Source: Oscillospiraceae bacterium
Lineage (GTDB): Bacteria; Bacillota; Clostridia; Oscillospirales; Oscillospiraceae
Assembly (NCBI GenBank): GCA_015067995.1
Contig: SVLJ01000005.1
Span: 62,001-126,000 of the forward strand
DNA: 64,000 nt
Direction: 5' to 3'
Shown piece after piece: positions 19,066 to 29,535 of this stretch (within the stretch, counting starts at the first letter, position 1; each line of letters begins with the position of its first letter). The notes beneath the pieces were generated by a model. That model did no database searches, was not told the DNA's origin, and saw only the letters and a program-made list of their open reading frames with translations. The translations under genes were made by a program, and so were the position numbers.

Positions 19066-20280
19066 TCAGATCACGCCCCGCTCGCGCAGTCGTACCAACT
19101 CTTCTTCCGAATAGCCCAAATCGCCATAGATCTCCGCATTGTGGGCGCCGAGATCAGGTGCAGCCTTGATGGGCGCCAAGCCGGTTCCGGCAAAGCGAAG
19201 CGGGAGATTTGTGACGCGGAATGTGCCAATCTCCGGTTCGTTGATGGTGGGGAACATATCACGGGCGCCGGCAATGTGCTCATCCTGTTCCAGTTCCCGG
19301 ATGGTATAGACGGGGGCACAGGGAACACCAGCTTCATCAAGAACCGAGCACACTTCTTTAACAGACCGACTCATGGCCCATTCGTTGATAACCGCATCCA
19401 TCGCTTCGCGATTCTCCACGCGGCCTTCATGGGTAAGGAACCGCTCGTCGTCAATCATTTCCGAGTGACCAATGGCCCGGGCCAGTTTGTAGAAGAACTC
19501 ATCCGTACCGCAGCCGATGTTATAGTAACCGTCCCCTGCCTGATAGGTACCGTAAGGTGCCCAACTGCGGTAGCAGTTGCCCATGCGGACAGGCGCCAGC
19601 CCTTCAACGAAATAACGGACGTAATCCGGAGTACTCAACGCCAAGAGAGAATCCACCAGCGCGATCTCCACCTTTTGTCCTAACCCAGTCCGGTTTTTAC
19701 AGTACAAAGCCGCAAGCAAAGCCACCAGACTGGACACCCCGCCTACCGTGTCACCAATGGAACTTCCCACACGGGTAGGAGGTCCTTCCGGGAAACCGGT
19801 AATCGCCATAAGACCACTCATCGCCTGTGCAACTACATCATAGCCGGGCTTTTTGGCGTAGGGGCCATAGGTACCGTAGCCGGAGATGGAAGCATATACG
19901 ATGCCGGGATTCACCTTTTTTAGTTCCTCGTAACCGACCCCCAGTTTGTCCATCACACCGGGCCGAAAGTTTTCAATGACGGCATCGGCATCTTTCACCA
20001 GTTCCAGAAAGAGCTTTTTACCTTCCTCCGCTTTCAGATTCAAGGTGATGGAGCGCTTGTTTCGGTTCATTGTGGAATAATAGGCGCTCTTGCCGTTGAC
20101 GACCGGATAGTAGGCGCGGGATACATCAGGATCCTTGGGATTCTCGATTTTAATGACATCCGCACCCATGCTGGCCAGCCACATTGCTGCGTAGGGACCG
20201 GAAAGAACGCGGGTCAGATCCAAGACTTTTAAACCGACCAGAGGGCCGCTGTTGGGCTGCAATTCATGGCTTCCTGTCAC
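19066..20280 (-). CDS. CaiB/BaiF class III CoA-transferase (probable GTG start after aaggagg)
   Basis: LVGLKVLDLTRVLSGPYAAMWLASMGADVIKIENP; SD aaggaggatcaaact-GTG. Confidence 0.9.
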   Translation of the reverse strand: MTGSHELQPNSGPLVGLKVLDLTRVLSGPYAAMWLASMGADVIKIENPKDPDVSRAYYPVVNGKSAYYSTMNRNKRSITLNLKAEEGKKLFLELVKDADAVIENFRPGVMDKLGVGYEELKKVNPGIVYASISGYGTYGPYAKKPGYDVVAQAMSGLMAITGFPEGPPTRVGSSIGDTVGGVSSLVALLAALYCKNRTGLGQKVEIALVDSLLALSTPDYVRYFVEGLAPVRMGNCYRSWAPYGTYQAGDGYYNIGCGTDEFFYKLARAIGHSEMIDDERFLTHEGRVENREAMDAVINEWAMSRSVKEVCSVLDEAGVPCAPVYTIRELEQDEHIAGARDMFPTINEPEIGTFRVTNLPLRFAGTGLAPIKAAPDLGAHNAEIYGDLGYSEEELVRLRERGVI

Positions 20281-20352
20281 AGTTTGATCCTCCTTACACT
20301 TTTTCATTATTTTTAACTTTGGCTCAATTTCTGTCCGCTGCTCACATGCGCA

Positions 20353-20368
20353 ATGAGTATTTTGAAAA
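20353..20368. promoter_or_regulatory. Candidate regulator site, copy 1 of exact 16-bp direct repeat
   Basis: ATGAGTATTTTGAAAA, repeated at 20555..20570 in the same divergent intergenic region. Confidence 0.35.
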
Positions 20369-20554
20369 TTATATATTTTCTGTTTCCTACCTTGAATTGT
20401 AGCCCTCTTTAGCGGTATAATCAACGAAAGATATTTTCATTATTCTATGCACTTTTTCATATTGTCCCGTTTGATTTTTCTTAAGAATTCTTTGATTTAA
20501 GGGCAATTTATTTATATTCCATCGTTTTATTTCCATACTCCGGCCCGTTTGTAC

Positions 20555-20570
20555 ATGAGTATTTTGAAAA
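20555..20570. promoter_or_regulatory. Candidate regulator site, copy 2 of exact 16-bp direct repeat
   Basis: ATGAGTATTTTGAAAA, identical to 20353..20368. Confidence 0.35.
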
Positions 20571-20614
20571 ACATCATTAATCATTTTGTTCTTTTAAACT
20601 CGCAGGAGGAAATT

Positions 20615-21580
20615 ATGAACAATCGGATCACTCTACTTTGGGCAAACCACGTCAAGATGTCGGCTGGCCAAAAAATGCAGCTGCACACCCACACTTGTCA
20701 TCAAGTGTACTATATTCTCTCCGGAAGCCCCATTTTCATCATTGATGAGCAGCCCATCCACATCAAGGCAGAATCATTTTTTTCCATTCCTGCCGGAGTT
20801 CGACATGGAGCTTTTCCGTTCAATCAGGATGGTTTTGAAGCCTATGAATTTAAAATCCTCCTCAACGATGTATTTTTCCAGGAGCACCTATGCACGTTTC
20901 TTTCTCCTTTAGAAAACTGCAGTTTCATGCAGCCAGCGCTGTACCATATCATCCAATACTGGCATTTTCAGAATCCTCAAATCATCGACAACACTGATTG
21001 TCTTCTTTCGCCTCTGCTTTTGCAGCTTTTCCTCAAAGACGTCCATTACAACAATCCCGGATCACGATATATACAAACAGATTGTTATAATGCGACGACG
21101 CGTTCGATCCTTGCCTATATTGACAATAGTTCCACAGGCAAATTTTCCATGGAGAACATGGGAAACGCTCTTGGCTATCACAAAAATTATCTAAGCACTT
21201 CTTTTAGCAAAAATACCGGCTTCTCAATTATCGATTACTTGAATTTCGTACGTATCCGACGTGCGATTCATGTCCTTGCTTTTTACGGACAAGATGTTTT
21301 TACTGCCTATGAAAGCAGTGGTTTTTCTTCTCTGAGTTATTTTAGCCGTACATTCAAATCCATGGTAGGCATACCCCCCCGTGATTTCCGTCGGGCATTT
21401 TCATCCGGTTCCCCTGAAATCGAGAAAAGTTTTCAAAATGAACCGATCCTGAACTACCAGCCCTGTACAATGGAAGACATGTTCCGCTCCATGCAGGCTC
21501 TTGGCAAATGTGCTTTGGCCTGTCTGAACACAGCGTCAAACGAACACGGCCCCCGCTCCCAACATAACAGCAGCGGATAG
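20615..21580 (+). CDS. AraC family transcriptional regulator
   Basis: MNNRITLLWANHVKMSAGQKMQLHTH; HTH LGYHKNYLSTSFSKNTGFSIIDYL; RBS gcaggaggaaattATG. Confidence 0.9.
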   Translation: MNNRITLLWANHVKMSAGQKMQLHTHTCHQVYYILSGSPIFIIDEQPIHIKAESFFSIPAGVRHGAFPFNQDGFEAYEFKILLNDVFFQEHLCTFLSPLENCSFMQPALYHIIQYWHFQNPQIIDNTDCLLSPLLLQLFLKDVHYNNPGSRYIQTDCYNATTRSILAYIDNSSTGKFSMENMGNALGYHKNYLSTSFSKNTGFSIIDYLNFVRIRRAIHVLAFYGQDVFTAYESSGFSSLSYFSRTFKSMVGIPPRDFRRAFSSGSPEIEKSFQNEPILNYQPCTMEDMFRSMQALGKCALACLNTASNEHGPRSQHNSSG

Positions 21581-21596
21581 GCGCTGTAAAATAACC

Positions 21597-21650
21597 CCTG
21601 GAAGAAAGTCGTTGGGGCTCCAAATGGAGCCCCAACGACTTTCTTCCAGG
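21597..21650. terminator. Long perfect hairpin between convergent genes
   Basis: 25-bp perfect arms cctggaagaaagtcgttggggctcc, loop aaat. Confidence 0.6.
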
Positions 21651-21691
21651 AAACAGCAGATGTGGAAACCTTTTTTACAGAAATAGGCAAA

Positions 21692-21737
21692 GCAAATACA
21701 CCTCGGGATTTTCTGCAAAATCCCGAGGTGTATTTGC
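21692..21737. terminator. Second long perfect hairpin
   Basis: 21-bp perfect arms gcaaatacacctcgggatttt, loop ctgc. Confidence 0.6.
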
Positions 21738-21829
21738 TTGCCTTCGTCATGCGGCGTTTTGCATAACCTGCTGTTTCAGATGATATTTATGCAGGTTAAA
21801 ACCACAGGATACGAGGCCTAATTCCAAAA

Positions 21830-23116
21830 TCACACCATCTGCGATATATCCTGCTGCCTGTCAATTCTCCGTGCGAAACGTGCCTGCTCTTTTTTTGCCA
21901 TGGAAAACATCAGCAAATATACTGCAAGAACTCCAAGCAAGACTACAGAAGTCACTCTGTAGACTGGGGTATAAACCCCGGTCACATCGTAGCACATGCT
22001 ACTGATGGGGCTGGAGAACAATGATGCCGCCACCGCCAAACCGACAAAAATGCCATTTACGCTCAGGGATGCCTCATACCCAAACAAGTCAGCTGCGATC
22101 AGCGGGACCATAATGGAGGACATGCACAGGCCAGCAGCAAGGAGTATTACTGCAATCCAACACAATACGGAATCATTGGTATATGCCAAAATACCCTGAG
22201 CCACCACAGCGCACAGCATACAGACGACCATCACCGGTTTGGATCCAAACCGGTCATACAAGAAACCCAGCAGCAGTTTCACCGCCGACAGCATCAGCAT
22301 ATACACACTCTGATACATGGCCGCCTGATCCGGCGTAAAACCCTGACTGATAAAATGCGGCACCATAAAGCCGCTGGTGGTGAAGATGCACACGCAGCTG
22401 ACCAACACACACCCGCACATCAGATAAAACATCGAATGCCTGAGCTGCTCCTTTAACGGATAGCCCGAGAAGTCCGTCCGTCCCTGACGCGCATGTTTGC
22501 TTTCCACGGCCTCCCCGTATCCATATAGCTGCAGCCCCACTTGCTCTGGCCGATCCTTAATCAGGAGATACAGCGCCGCAATGACGGCAACAATAACCGC
22601 TGTCATCATGTAGGAACTGCGCCATCCTCTTGACCGGATCTCGTTGGTCAACAGCATCGTCATCAGGCTTCCTCCTATCCCCGAGGACATGGAAACTGCA
22701 CCCAACACCAATCCCTGATGCTTCCAAAACCAACTTTTAATGATCTGCACAGAACCTGCAGTAAAACAGGCACCGTAACTCATGCCGAACAGAAATTTGC
22801 CGAAGGCAAACTCAAAGATATTGTCCGACGTTGCCGATATCACCAACGCCAGGGACAAAAGCACCAGTGAAACCGTGGCTGTCTTTTTATAGCCGAAGTG
22901 TTTAAATAAAAATCCGCTCAGGCAGGTGCTGATAAAAGCGACAACGGTATAGGGCATATCGGCAAGAGCATAGGCCGTTGTATTGACACCCAAACCATTG
23001 CTGACAGGTTGAATATACACACCGCCGCTGTTGATCAGCCCTCCGTAGACCAACATCTCCAGAAACACCAGTACCGCAATCAGCCAGTGATAATTCTCCT
23101 TTATTTTCCGGTTCAT
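21830..23116 (-). CDS. MFS transporter (monocarboxylate/oxalate-formate antiporter-like)
   Basis: About 12 hydrophobic segments; LFGMSYGACFTAGSVQIIKSWF..RGWRSSYM. Confidence 0.8.
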   Translation of the reverse strand: MNRKIKENYHWLIAVLVFLEMLVYGGLINSGGVYIQPVSNGLGVNTTAYALADMPYTVVAFISTCLSGFLFKHFGYKKTATVSLVLLSLALVISATSDNIFEFAFGKFLFGMSYGACFTAGSVQIIKSWFWKHQGLVLGAVSMSSGIGGSLMTMLLTNEIRSRGWRSSYMMTAVIVAVIAALYLLIKDRPEQVGLQLYGYGEAVESKHARQGRTDFSGYPLKEQLRHSMFYLMCGCVLVSCVCIFTTSGFMVPHFISQGFTPDQAAMYQSVYMLMLSAVKLLLGFLYDRFGSKPVMVVCMLCAVVAQGILAYTNDSVLCWIAVILLAAGLCMSSIMVPLIAADLFGYEASLSVNGIFVGLAVAASLFSSPISSMCYDVTGVYTPVYRVTSVVLLGVLAVYLLMFSMAKKEQARFARRIDRQQDISQMV

Positions 23117-23418
23117 ATATCCGCGCTCCAAATCTCGCAACTGTAGTTTTTTGCTTGCCGAGCCGCAGGAGATCGCTTGGAGAAAATGCGGTTCTGCAGC
23201 AGAATGGCAATTCAGATGAGGATATGATACCCCTCGCTGTTCAGGTGTAACACAGAGAGTCCATCCATATCCAGTTCGTACTTGTTTGAAAAGCCACTCT
23301 GCGCCGTGAGACAGGCCTATCCGCTACTGTCCATTTCTGCGCACACAGCGTTTCTTTCACCATGTATATTAGATTGACATCCGAATTCCTATACAAGGAA
23401 AGGTTCCTTATGCTTTTA

Positions 23419-24783
23419 CTATACCCGCCGCATAGACGCAATGTACTTATCACCGTCTTCGCTGCACTCCAGTTCCGACTCCATGACAGAAGCTGTTTTT
23501 TCCACATTGGCAAGGTGTTCCTCAAAAGAGTTCGCCACAGGAACAAAGCTCTCCATCACTTCATGAGCAAGACGGCCATTATCGGAAAGCAGCCGATCTG
23601 CCAGCATCAATTGCACCTTTGCCGCGTTGACACAAGCACGATCAGGATCCGCAATCGCAAATGCGGTGGAATGTACCGAAGCAGAGCCGCCGCAAACGAA
23701 CGGGTGAATACAAGGAATCACATGGGCCACATCGCCCATATCCGTGGCGCCCTTATTGACAACTTCACGGAACTCCACTCTCTCTTTTCCCACGAGATCT
23801 TCCATACAGGATCGCATCACAGAAAGCAGCTTATCATTGGATCGCATGGGCGCATAACCGACCATCTGATCACTGATTTCCACCGTAGCTCCGATGGCGG
23901 TGGCTGCCGCAAACGCAGCTCTGCTGATCTTTTTGTTTGCATCCTCAATTGCCTGCATTGAAGCTCCCTTGATTTTCACAGCCAGAACCGTTTCACCAAG
24001 AGTCGTCGCCGGTGTATTCGGGAAATTATAGCCGATCATGATACAATCCTCACCACGGAATGTCTCATGCAGCGTATTGATCGCCTGAATAGCGAGGGTC
24101 GCCGCGCTCAGAGAATTCACTGCCAGATAGGACGTTGCTCCGTGCGCAACGGATTTTCCGAGGAAGCGAATCGTTTTGTTCATAATTCCGATACTGCCCC
24201 TTGTATCGCAAGCGAAATCAAACGGTTCTCTGTTATTCGTATGAAGCATACAGCCAATATCGACGCCATCCATATAGCCCCGGCGCATGAATTCACGCTT
24301 ACCGGTTTCAAACCGAAGAGTCCCCTGTTTGATCAGCTCTTTGCGAAAACCTGTAGGATCACTTTCTTCCGCCGGCACCGCCATCAGACGAATGGAACCA
24401 CACAAGCCGTCCAGAACGCCCGGTTCCGTCAACGCAGCAGCCACGCCCAGCACACCGCAGCATTGTGCATGGTGTCCACAGGCGTGAACACACCCATCTA
24501 CATTCTCCGGATGAGCGGGAATACGCAGCGCATCCAACTCACCGCAGAACAAAATCTTAGGTCCCGGCCGGCCAGTGTCGATATCCACATAAAATCCGGG
24601 AATATCTTCGGGAGCAAACACCGTATATCCGAGTTTTTCATATGCTTCCCGCAGGATCCGCGTGGTTTTCCACTCTTTAAAGCCAACCTCCGGACACCCC
24701 CAGAGGGTCTTTTCCATTTCCACAATGAGATCCCGGTGCAGATCCACCGCTGCGATTAACTCCCGGTCTCTGCTGCTTAACAT
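23419..24783 (-). CDS. M20 family amidohydrolase (AbgB-like)
   Basis: LWGCPEVGFKEWKT..FCGELDALRIPAHPENVDGCVHACGHHAQCCGVLG. Confidence 0.85.
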   Translation of the reverse strand: MLSSRDRELIAAVDLHRDLIVEMEKTLWGCPEVGFKEWKTTRILREAYEKLGYTVFAPEDIPGFYVDIDTGRPGPKILFCGELDALRIPAHPENVDGCVHACGHHAQCCGVLGVAAALTEPGVLDGLCGSIRLMAVPAEESDPTGFRKELIKQGTLRFETGKREFMRRGYMDGVDIGCMLHTNNREPFDFACDTRGSIGIMNKTIRFLGKSVAHGATSYLAVNSLSAATLAIQAINTLHETFRGEDCIMIGYNFPNTPATTLGETVLAVKIKGASMQAIEDANKKISRAAFAAATAIGATVEISDQMVGYAPMRSNDKLLSVMRSCMEDLVGKERVEFREVVNKGATDMGDVAHVIPCIHPFVCGGSASVHSTAFAIADPDRACVNAAKVQLMLADRLLSDNGRLAHEVMESFVPVANSFEEHLANVEKTASVMESELECSEDGDKYIASMRRV

Positions 24784-24884
24784 ATGTTTTTCCTCCTTAT
24801 CGTGCTGTGTCTGTTACTTTCTCATGATGATTGATACAACTACTGTAACCTATAACGACAATTCTCCACACCAGAGGCTTCCTA

Positions 24885-26465
24885 TTATCTTGGAAACAGA
24901 ATCGAGCGGCCTTCCATCACTCCGGTCAGTTCATTATCTACCACTGCCGCTTTTCCGTTTACAAATACCATGTGAATGCCTTCATTGGGAATATACGGAT
25001 CGATATAAGTAGCCTTTGCGCCAACGGTATCTTTATGAAAAAGAACCATATCTGCATCGTAACCTTGCCGGATATAGCCCTTCCCCTTTAATCCATACAC
25101 ATTTGAAGGCATACCCGTTATACGGTGAATACCCTCGGCAAAAGGCAAAATTTTTCTTTCGCGGATATAATGTCCCAGATACCTGGGGAATGTGGCAAAT
25201 GCCCGAACATGAGTCTTTGCAATACCGCCTCTGAACAAACCGTCAGAACCCACCATACAACAGGGATGGGCATATAGTTGCTCAATATTCTTCTCGCTCA
25301 TGGCAAAACGGATATCCTGCACATCTCCCCGATTCAGCCGGATCACTTCGGCGTATGCCGCGATGTCATCCAGGCCCTTTTCTTCTGCATAGTCGGAAAT
25401 ACGTTTGCCAACCAGTTCCGGAGTGTTGACCGCGGTGGCGATCAGCATATTTTTGATACCGATTTTAGCTACAGGATTCTCCCAAACTTCCGTGGGATCA
25501 TAAATTGCCTTACGCAAAGCCTCAATATTCTTTTCCCCAGTCAAATGCTCTACCATCCAGTCTCTTCCATTTGCAACATAACTGGGCGGCAGCGTGGACA
25601 TAATGCCTGCCGAGCAGGCCTCATAGGGATATACATCGAAAGTAATGCACGCCCCTCGGGCATTTTCCTTCTCAATCATCTCCAGCACAGTGTCGATCTT
25701 CCGGTAATTATCTGGGAACATTGCTTTCATATGGGAGATGTTCACAGGGATGCCTGCCTCCGCGCCGATGCGGATGGCCTCTTCTACAGATTCAATCAGA
25801 CGATCACCCTCGTCGCGCATATGGGTGGAATACCTGCCTCCATAGCGGCCGACCACCTTGGCGATGGCTGTCAGTTCTTTCGTATCGCAAAACAGGCCAG
25901 GGCCATAAACCAAACCTGTGGAAAAGCCAAATGCGCCGGACTGCATAGCTTCTTCCGTCAGGCCACACATACGGTTAATCTCCTTGGCCGTTGCAGGCGT
26001 CGCACGCATACCGACAACACTGCCGCGCAAATACAAATGTCCAACAAAATTAACCTGATTGCAGCCAAATTGTTTATGTTCCAAGGCTTCCATAGCCTCG
26101 CCGAAAGTAGCGTAATGATACTTCGCTTTTTCAGGGCCAATGTATTCCTGAAAATCCGCCGGAGCATCCGGGAGATACGGCGCAGGAGACCAACCGCACT
26201 GACCACCGATCTCGGTGGTCACGCCCTGCTTCAGTTTCTCCCAACGGGAGGGGTTGTCATAGAGCTGGGAATCCGAATGAGTATGAGCATCGATAAAGCC
26301 CGGAGCCAGAGACAGTCCGGTTCCATCGATCACGACAGCTGCTTCAAGATCGTTTTTGCCGGAGACAGAAACGATCTTTCCATCCAGAACGCCCACGTTC
26401 TGTACGGCAGACGGTGCCCCACTTCCGTCAAACACTTCCACACGTTTGATCAGCACATCCAGCAT
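24885..26465 (-). CDS. N-acyl-D-amino-acid deacylase / D-aminoacylase family amidohydrolase
   Basis: LAPGFIDAHTHSDSQLYDNP, TEIGGQCGWSPAP, STHMRDEGDRLIESVEEAI. Confidence 0.85.
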   Translation of the reverse strand: MLDVLIKRVEVFDGSGAPSAVQNVGVLDGKIVSVSGKNDLEAAVVIDGTGLSLAPGFIDAHTHSDSQLYDNPSRWEKLKQGVTTEIGGQCGWSPAPYLPDAPADFQEYIGPEKAKYHYATFGEAMEALEHKQFGCNQVNFVGHLYLRGSVVGMRATPATAKEINRMCGLTEEAMQSGAFGFSTGLVYGPGLFCDTKELTAIAKVVGRYGGRYSTHMRDEGDRLIESVEEAIRIGAEAGIPVNISHMKAMFPDNYRKIDTVLEMIEKENARGACITFDVYPYEACSAGIMSTLPPSYVANGRDWMVEHLTGEKNIEALRKAIYDPTEVWENPVAKIGIKNMLIATAVNTPELVGKRISDYAEEKGLDDIAAYAEVIRLNRGDVQDIRFAMSEKNIEQLYAHPCCMVGSDGLFRGGIAKTHVRAFATFPRYLGHYIRERKILPFAEGIHRITGMPSNVYGLKGKGYIRQGYDADMVLFHKDTVGAKATYIDPYIPNEGIHMVFVNGKAAVVDNELTGVMEGRSILFPR

Positions 26466-26661
26466 TTTTCCGCTTTTCTCCCTTAATTAAAGAAAATGCG
26501 CACCTGCGCAGAGCTTGCACAGATGCGCATAAAATCCAAACGACTGCTATTGCGATTTCAAGGGAGCAGACTCGCCCGAATCGCTTTTGTACCGTTTTCT
26601 CAAAGCATGTTCCCACGCATTTCTTTTGACATAATCGTTCCGCAATCATCCCCTAAGAGAT

Positions 26662-27636
26662 TCATCCGATTTCAGCAAGTCGACTACAGGCAACAAAGTG
26701 TCCAGGCTGTACTTCCGTCAGTTCCGGCTCCACCTCGCGGCAAGCCGCAGTGGCAAACTCGCAGCGATTTGCAAAACGGCAGCCAGGCTTGGGGTTGATG
26801 GGGCTGGTGACCTCACCCTTGATGGTCTGAATCTTCGCCTCACGCATGGAAATATCAGGGACAGGGATGGCGGAGAGCAGTGCCTTGGTGTAGGGATGCA
26901 TAGGATTCGCAAACAGCTCATCGGAGGAGGCACGCTCCACGCACTTACCCAGATACATGACCATGATATCATTGGAGATATGCTTGACCACGCTCAGGTT
27001 GTGGGTGATGAACATATAAGTCAGATGATACTCTTCCTGAAGATCCATCAGCAGATTCAGGATCTGAGCCTGAATGGAAACATCCAGTGCAGAAACAGGC
27101 TCGTCACAGACAATAAACTTGGGGTTCAGGCTCAGGGCACGAGCCACACCAATGCGCTGGCGGCGGCCGCCGTCCAGCTCATGAGGATAGGCGTCTGTCA
27201 GTCGCTTGGCCAGACCAACCGTGTCCATCAGTTCATCGACACGCTTATAGATCTCCGCTCTGGTCTTGTATGTCTTGTTGATGATCATGAATTCGGCGAT
27301 CAGATCTGACACGCATTTACGGGGATCCAGACTGGAATAGGGATCCTGGAAGATCATCTGCATGTTCTTACGCATATCCCGCATCTTCCGCTTGGAATAG
27401 TCGGCATAATTCTCGCCCTCAAACATCATCTCGCCGCTGGTAGGCTCAATGAGACGCAGAATCGTGCGGCCCAAAGTGGACTTACCGCAGCCGGACTCTC
27501 CTACCACGCCCAACGTCTGTCCGGCCATGATAGTCAAATCCACACCGTCTACCGCGTGGAGCAGACCCTTGGAGACCTGAAAGTGCTTTTTGAGGTTTTT
27601 TACTTCCAGCAAAGGGGCATTCATATTCTGTTCCAT
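26662..27636 (-). CDS. Dipeptide/oligopeptide ABC transporter ATP-binding protein (DppF/OppF-like)
   Basis: [35 protein letters not shown]. Confidence 0.9.
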   Translation of the reverse strand: MEQNMNAPLLEVKNLKKHFQVSKGLLHAVDGVDLTIMAGQTLGVVGESGCGKSTLGRTILRLIEPTSGEMMFEGENYADYSKRKMRDMRKNMQMIFQDPYSSLDPRKCVSDLIAEFMIINKTYKTRAEIYKRVDELMDTVGLAKRLTDAYPHELDGGRRQRIGVARALSLNPKFIVCDEPVSALDVSIQAQILNLLMDLQEEYHLTYMFITHNLSVVKHISNDIMVMYLGKCVERASSDELFANPMHPYTKALLSAIPVPDISMREAKIQTIKGEVTSPINPKPGCRFANRCEFATAACREVEPELTEVQPGHFVACSRLAEIG

Positions 27637-28640
27637 TATACGACCTCCTCTGCATTATTCGCATACAAATGGCAGCGGATCTGGTGTGTACCGTTTTTGT
27701 AGACGCCCGGCTTTTCCGTTTTGCAGATTTCCATGCACTTGTCACATCGCGGAGCAAACGGACAGCCCTTGGGCAGATTGGTGGGATCCGGCATCAGTCC
27801 GACAATGGGGCTGAGCCGTCTGGTTTTTACCTTCAGGTTGGGAATGGAGCCAAACAGACCCACGGTGTAGGGATGATGCTTCTCTGCGCAAAAGATATCC
27901 ACGGAGGTACCGGTCTCGATAATTTCGCCGGCATACATAACGGCCACATTGTCACAGGTCTGAGCAACAATGCCCAGATCATGGGTGATCATGATCATAG
28001 CGGTGCCCAGTCTGTCACGCAGGTCGCGCATCATGGACAGCACCTGTGCCTGAATGGTGACATCCAGCGCAGTGGTAGGCTCATCCGCAATAATCATTGC
28101 CGGCTGACAGGACAGAGCCATGGCGATGATCACACGCTGCTTCATACCGCCGGAAAACTGATGGGGATAGTCGCTGTAGCGAGTGGCCGGGATGCCCACC
28201 ATCTGCAGGACCTCCTCGACGCGCGCCTGCAGCTGTGCCTTGGTGATATCAGCGTTGTGCAGCAGGATCGCCTCGCCGATCTGCTCGCCAACGGTCATGA
28301 CGGGATTCAGTGCAGTCATGGGATCCTGGAAGATCATGGCGATCTTGCCGCCGCGCATCTCGCGCAGTGTCTGGTCATCCATCTCCATCACATTCTGACC
28401 TTCCACGCAGATGGTACCATTCACCACTCTGCCGGTACGGGGCGGCAGCAGTTTCAGCAAGGACAGGGCTGTGGTTGTCTTACCTGCACCGGTCTCACCC
28501 ACAATACCGAGGGTCTGGCCCTTTTCCAGAGTAAAACTGATGCCATTGACGGCATGGACCGTCTCCAAATCCGTTTTGTAGATAATCTCCAGATCTTTGA
28601 CCTCGATAAACGGGGCTGCATTTACTTCTTTCATGTCCAT
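27636..28640 (-). CDS. Dipeptide/oligopeptide ABC transporter ATP-binding protein (DppD/OppD-like)
   Basis: [46 protein letters not shown]. Confidence 0.9.
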   Translation of the reverse strand: MDMKEVNAAPFIEVKDLEIIYKTDLETVHAVNGISFTLEKGQTLGIVGETGAGKTTTALSLLKLLPPRTGRVVNGTICVEGQNVMEMDDQTLREMRGGKIAMIFQDPMTALNPVMTVGEQIGEAILLHNADITKAQLQARVEEVLQMVGIPATRYSDYPHQFSGGMKQRVIIAMALSCQPAMIIADEPTTALDVTIQAQVLSMMRDLRDRLGTAMIMITHDLGIVAQTCDNVAVMYAGEIIETGTSVDIFCAEKHHPYTVGLFGSIPNLKVKTRRLSPIVGLMPDPTNLPKGCPFAPRCDKCMEICKTEKPGVYKNGTHQIRCHLYANNAEEVV

Positions 28641-28650
28641 AACCCCCTTC

Positions 28651-29523
28651 TCAAGTCTTCATTTTGGGATCCAACGCATCGCGCAGACCATTACCCACCA
28701 GATTGATGGACAATGCGGTCAGCATGATGGCCAGACCGGGGAACATCATCAGATACGGCTGTGTGCGGAAAAACTCGCGTGCGTCATTGACCATGGCGCC
28801 CCATTCGGGAGCGGGGGGCTGTACGCCCAGACCCAGGAAGCTCAGATTAACCGCACTGAGGATGAAGGTGGCAGTGTTCTGGGTAAATTGAATGATCAAC
28901 AAACTGGAAGCATTGGGAACTGCGTGGGTCAGAATATTTCTCAGGCTGCTGGCACCGCCGCCTCGTGCAGCCTCCACATATTCCTGGGAGGAAATCGTCA
29001 AGGCTGCAGACCGGGTCAAACGGGCAACACCCGGGATGTTACAGAATACAAGGGCGATGATCATATTGGTCAGACTGGGCCCAAGGACAGACACCATAAC
29101 AATGGCCAGCAGCGTTCCCGGCATTACGGAGATCATGTCTGCAAGGCGCATGATAATCATGTCAAATCGCCCGCCGAAAAAGCCGGCGGCGAGACCCATG
29201 AGTCCGCCCAGAATCAGACAACCGACAGAAACCGACAGGCCAATAAAGATGGAAGTCGGTGCACCATGGATGACACGGGCAAACACATCACGGCCGCGGC
29301 CATCGGTACCAAACCAGTGCTCTGCACTGGGGGGCTGAAGTCTCTCAGAAGCATGCGTTTTGATCGCCAGATCGTAGGGAACGATAGCGTGACGAAACAG
29401 GGCAACACAGATGATGCCGATCAGCAGGCACAGGGCAAACACCGCCAGCTTGTTTTTCTTGAAGCGGCGCCAGGTTTCCTTCAGACGCGCAATACTGCGG
29501 GCGCGCCGTTTTTTATTATCCAT
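28651..29523 (-). CDS. ABC transporter permease (DppC/OppC-like)
   Basis: HWFGTDGRGRDVFARVIHGAPTS; EYVEAARGGGAS. Confidence 0.9.
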   Translation of the reverse strand: MDNKKRRARSIARLKETWRRFKKNKLAVFALCLLIGIICVALFRHAIVPYDLAIKTHASERLQPPSAEHWFGTDGRGRDVFARVIHGAPTSIFIGLSVSVGCLILGGLMGLAAGFFGGRFDMIIMRLADMISVMPGTLLAIVMVSVLGPSLTNMIIALVFCNIPGVARLTRSAALTISSQEYVEAARGGGASSLRNILTHAVPNASSLLIIQFTQNTATFILSAVNLSFLGLGVQPPAPEWGAMVNDAREFFRTQPYLMMFPGLAIMLTALSINLVGNGLRDALDPKMKT

Positions 29524-29535
29524 ATAGCACCTCTT

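Noticed and set aside
7798-20280. Bile acid 7-dehydroxylation (bai) operon, suggested by BaiF-like CoA-transferases and an SDR
   Set aside because: No baiB ligase, baiCD/baiH flavoproteins or baiE dehydratase; CaiB/BaiF and SDR families are too broad to support this.
7798-20280. Anaerobic toluene (bbs) pathway, suggested by CoA-transferase, thiolase plus DUF35 and SDR
   Set aside because: No benzylsuccinate synthase glycyl radical enzyme, acyl-CoA dehydrogenase or hydratase in the window; only the thiolase/DUF35 arrangement is shared.
21454-21750. Minus-strand ORFs (98 aa, 93 aa, 60 aa) over the hairpin pair
   Set aside because: They run through perfect inverted repeats and the end of the AraC gene, with no domain or RBS support.
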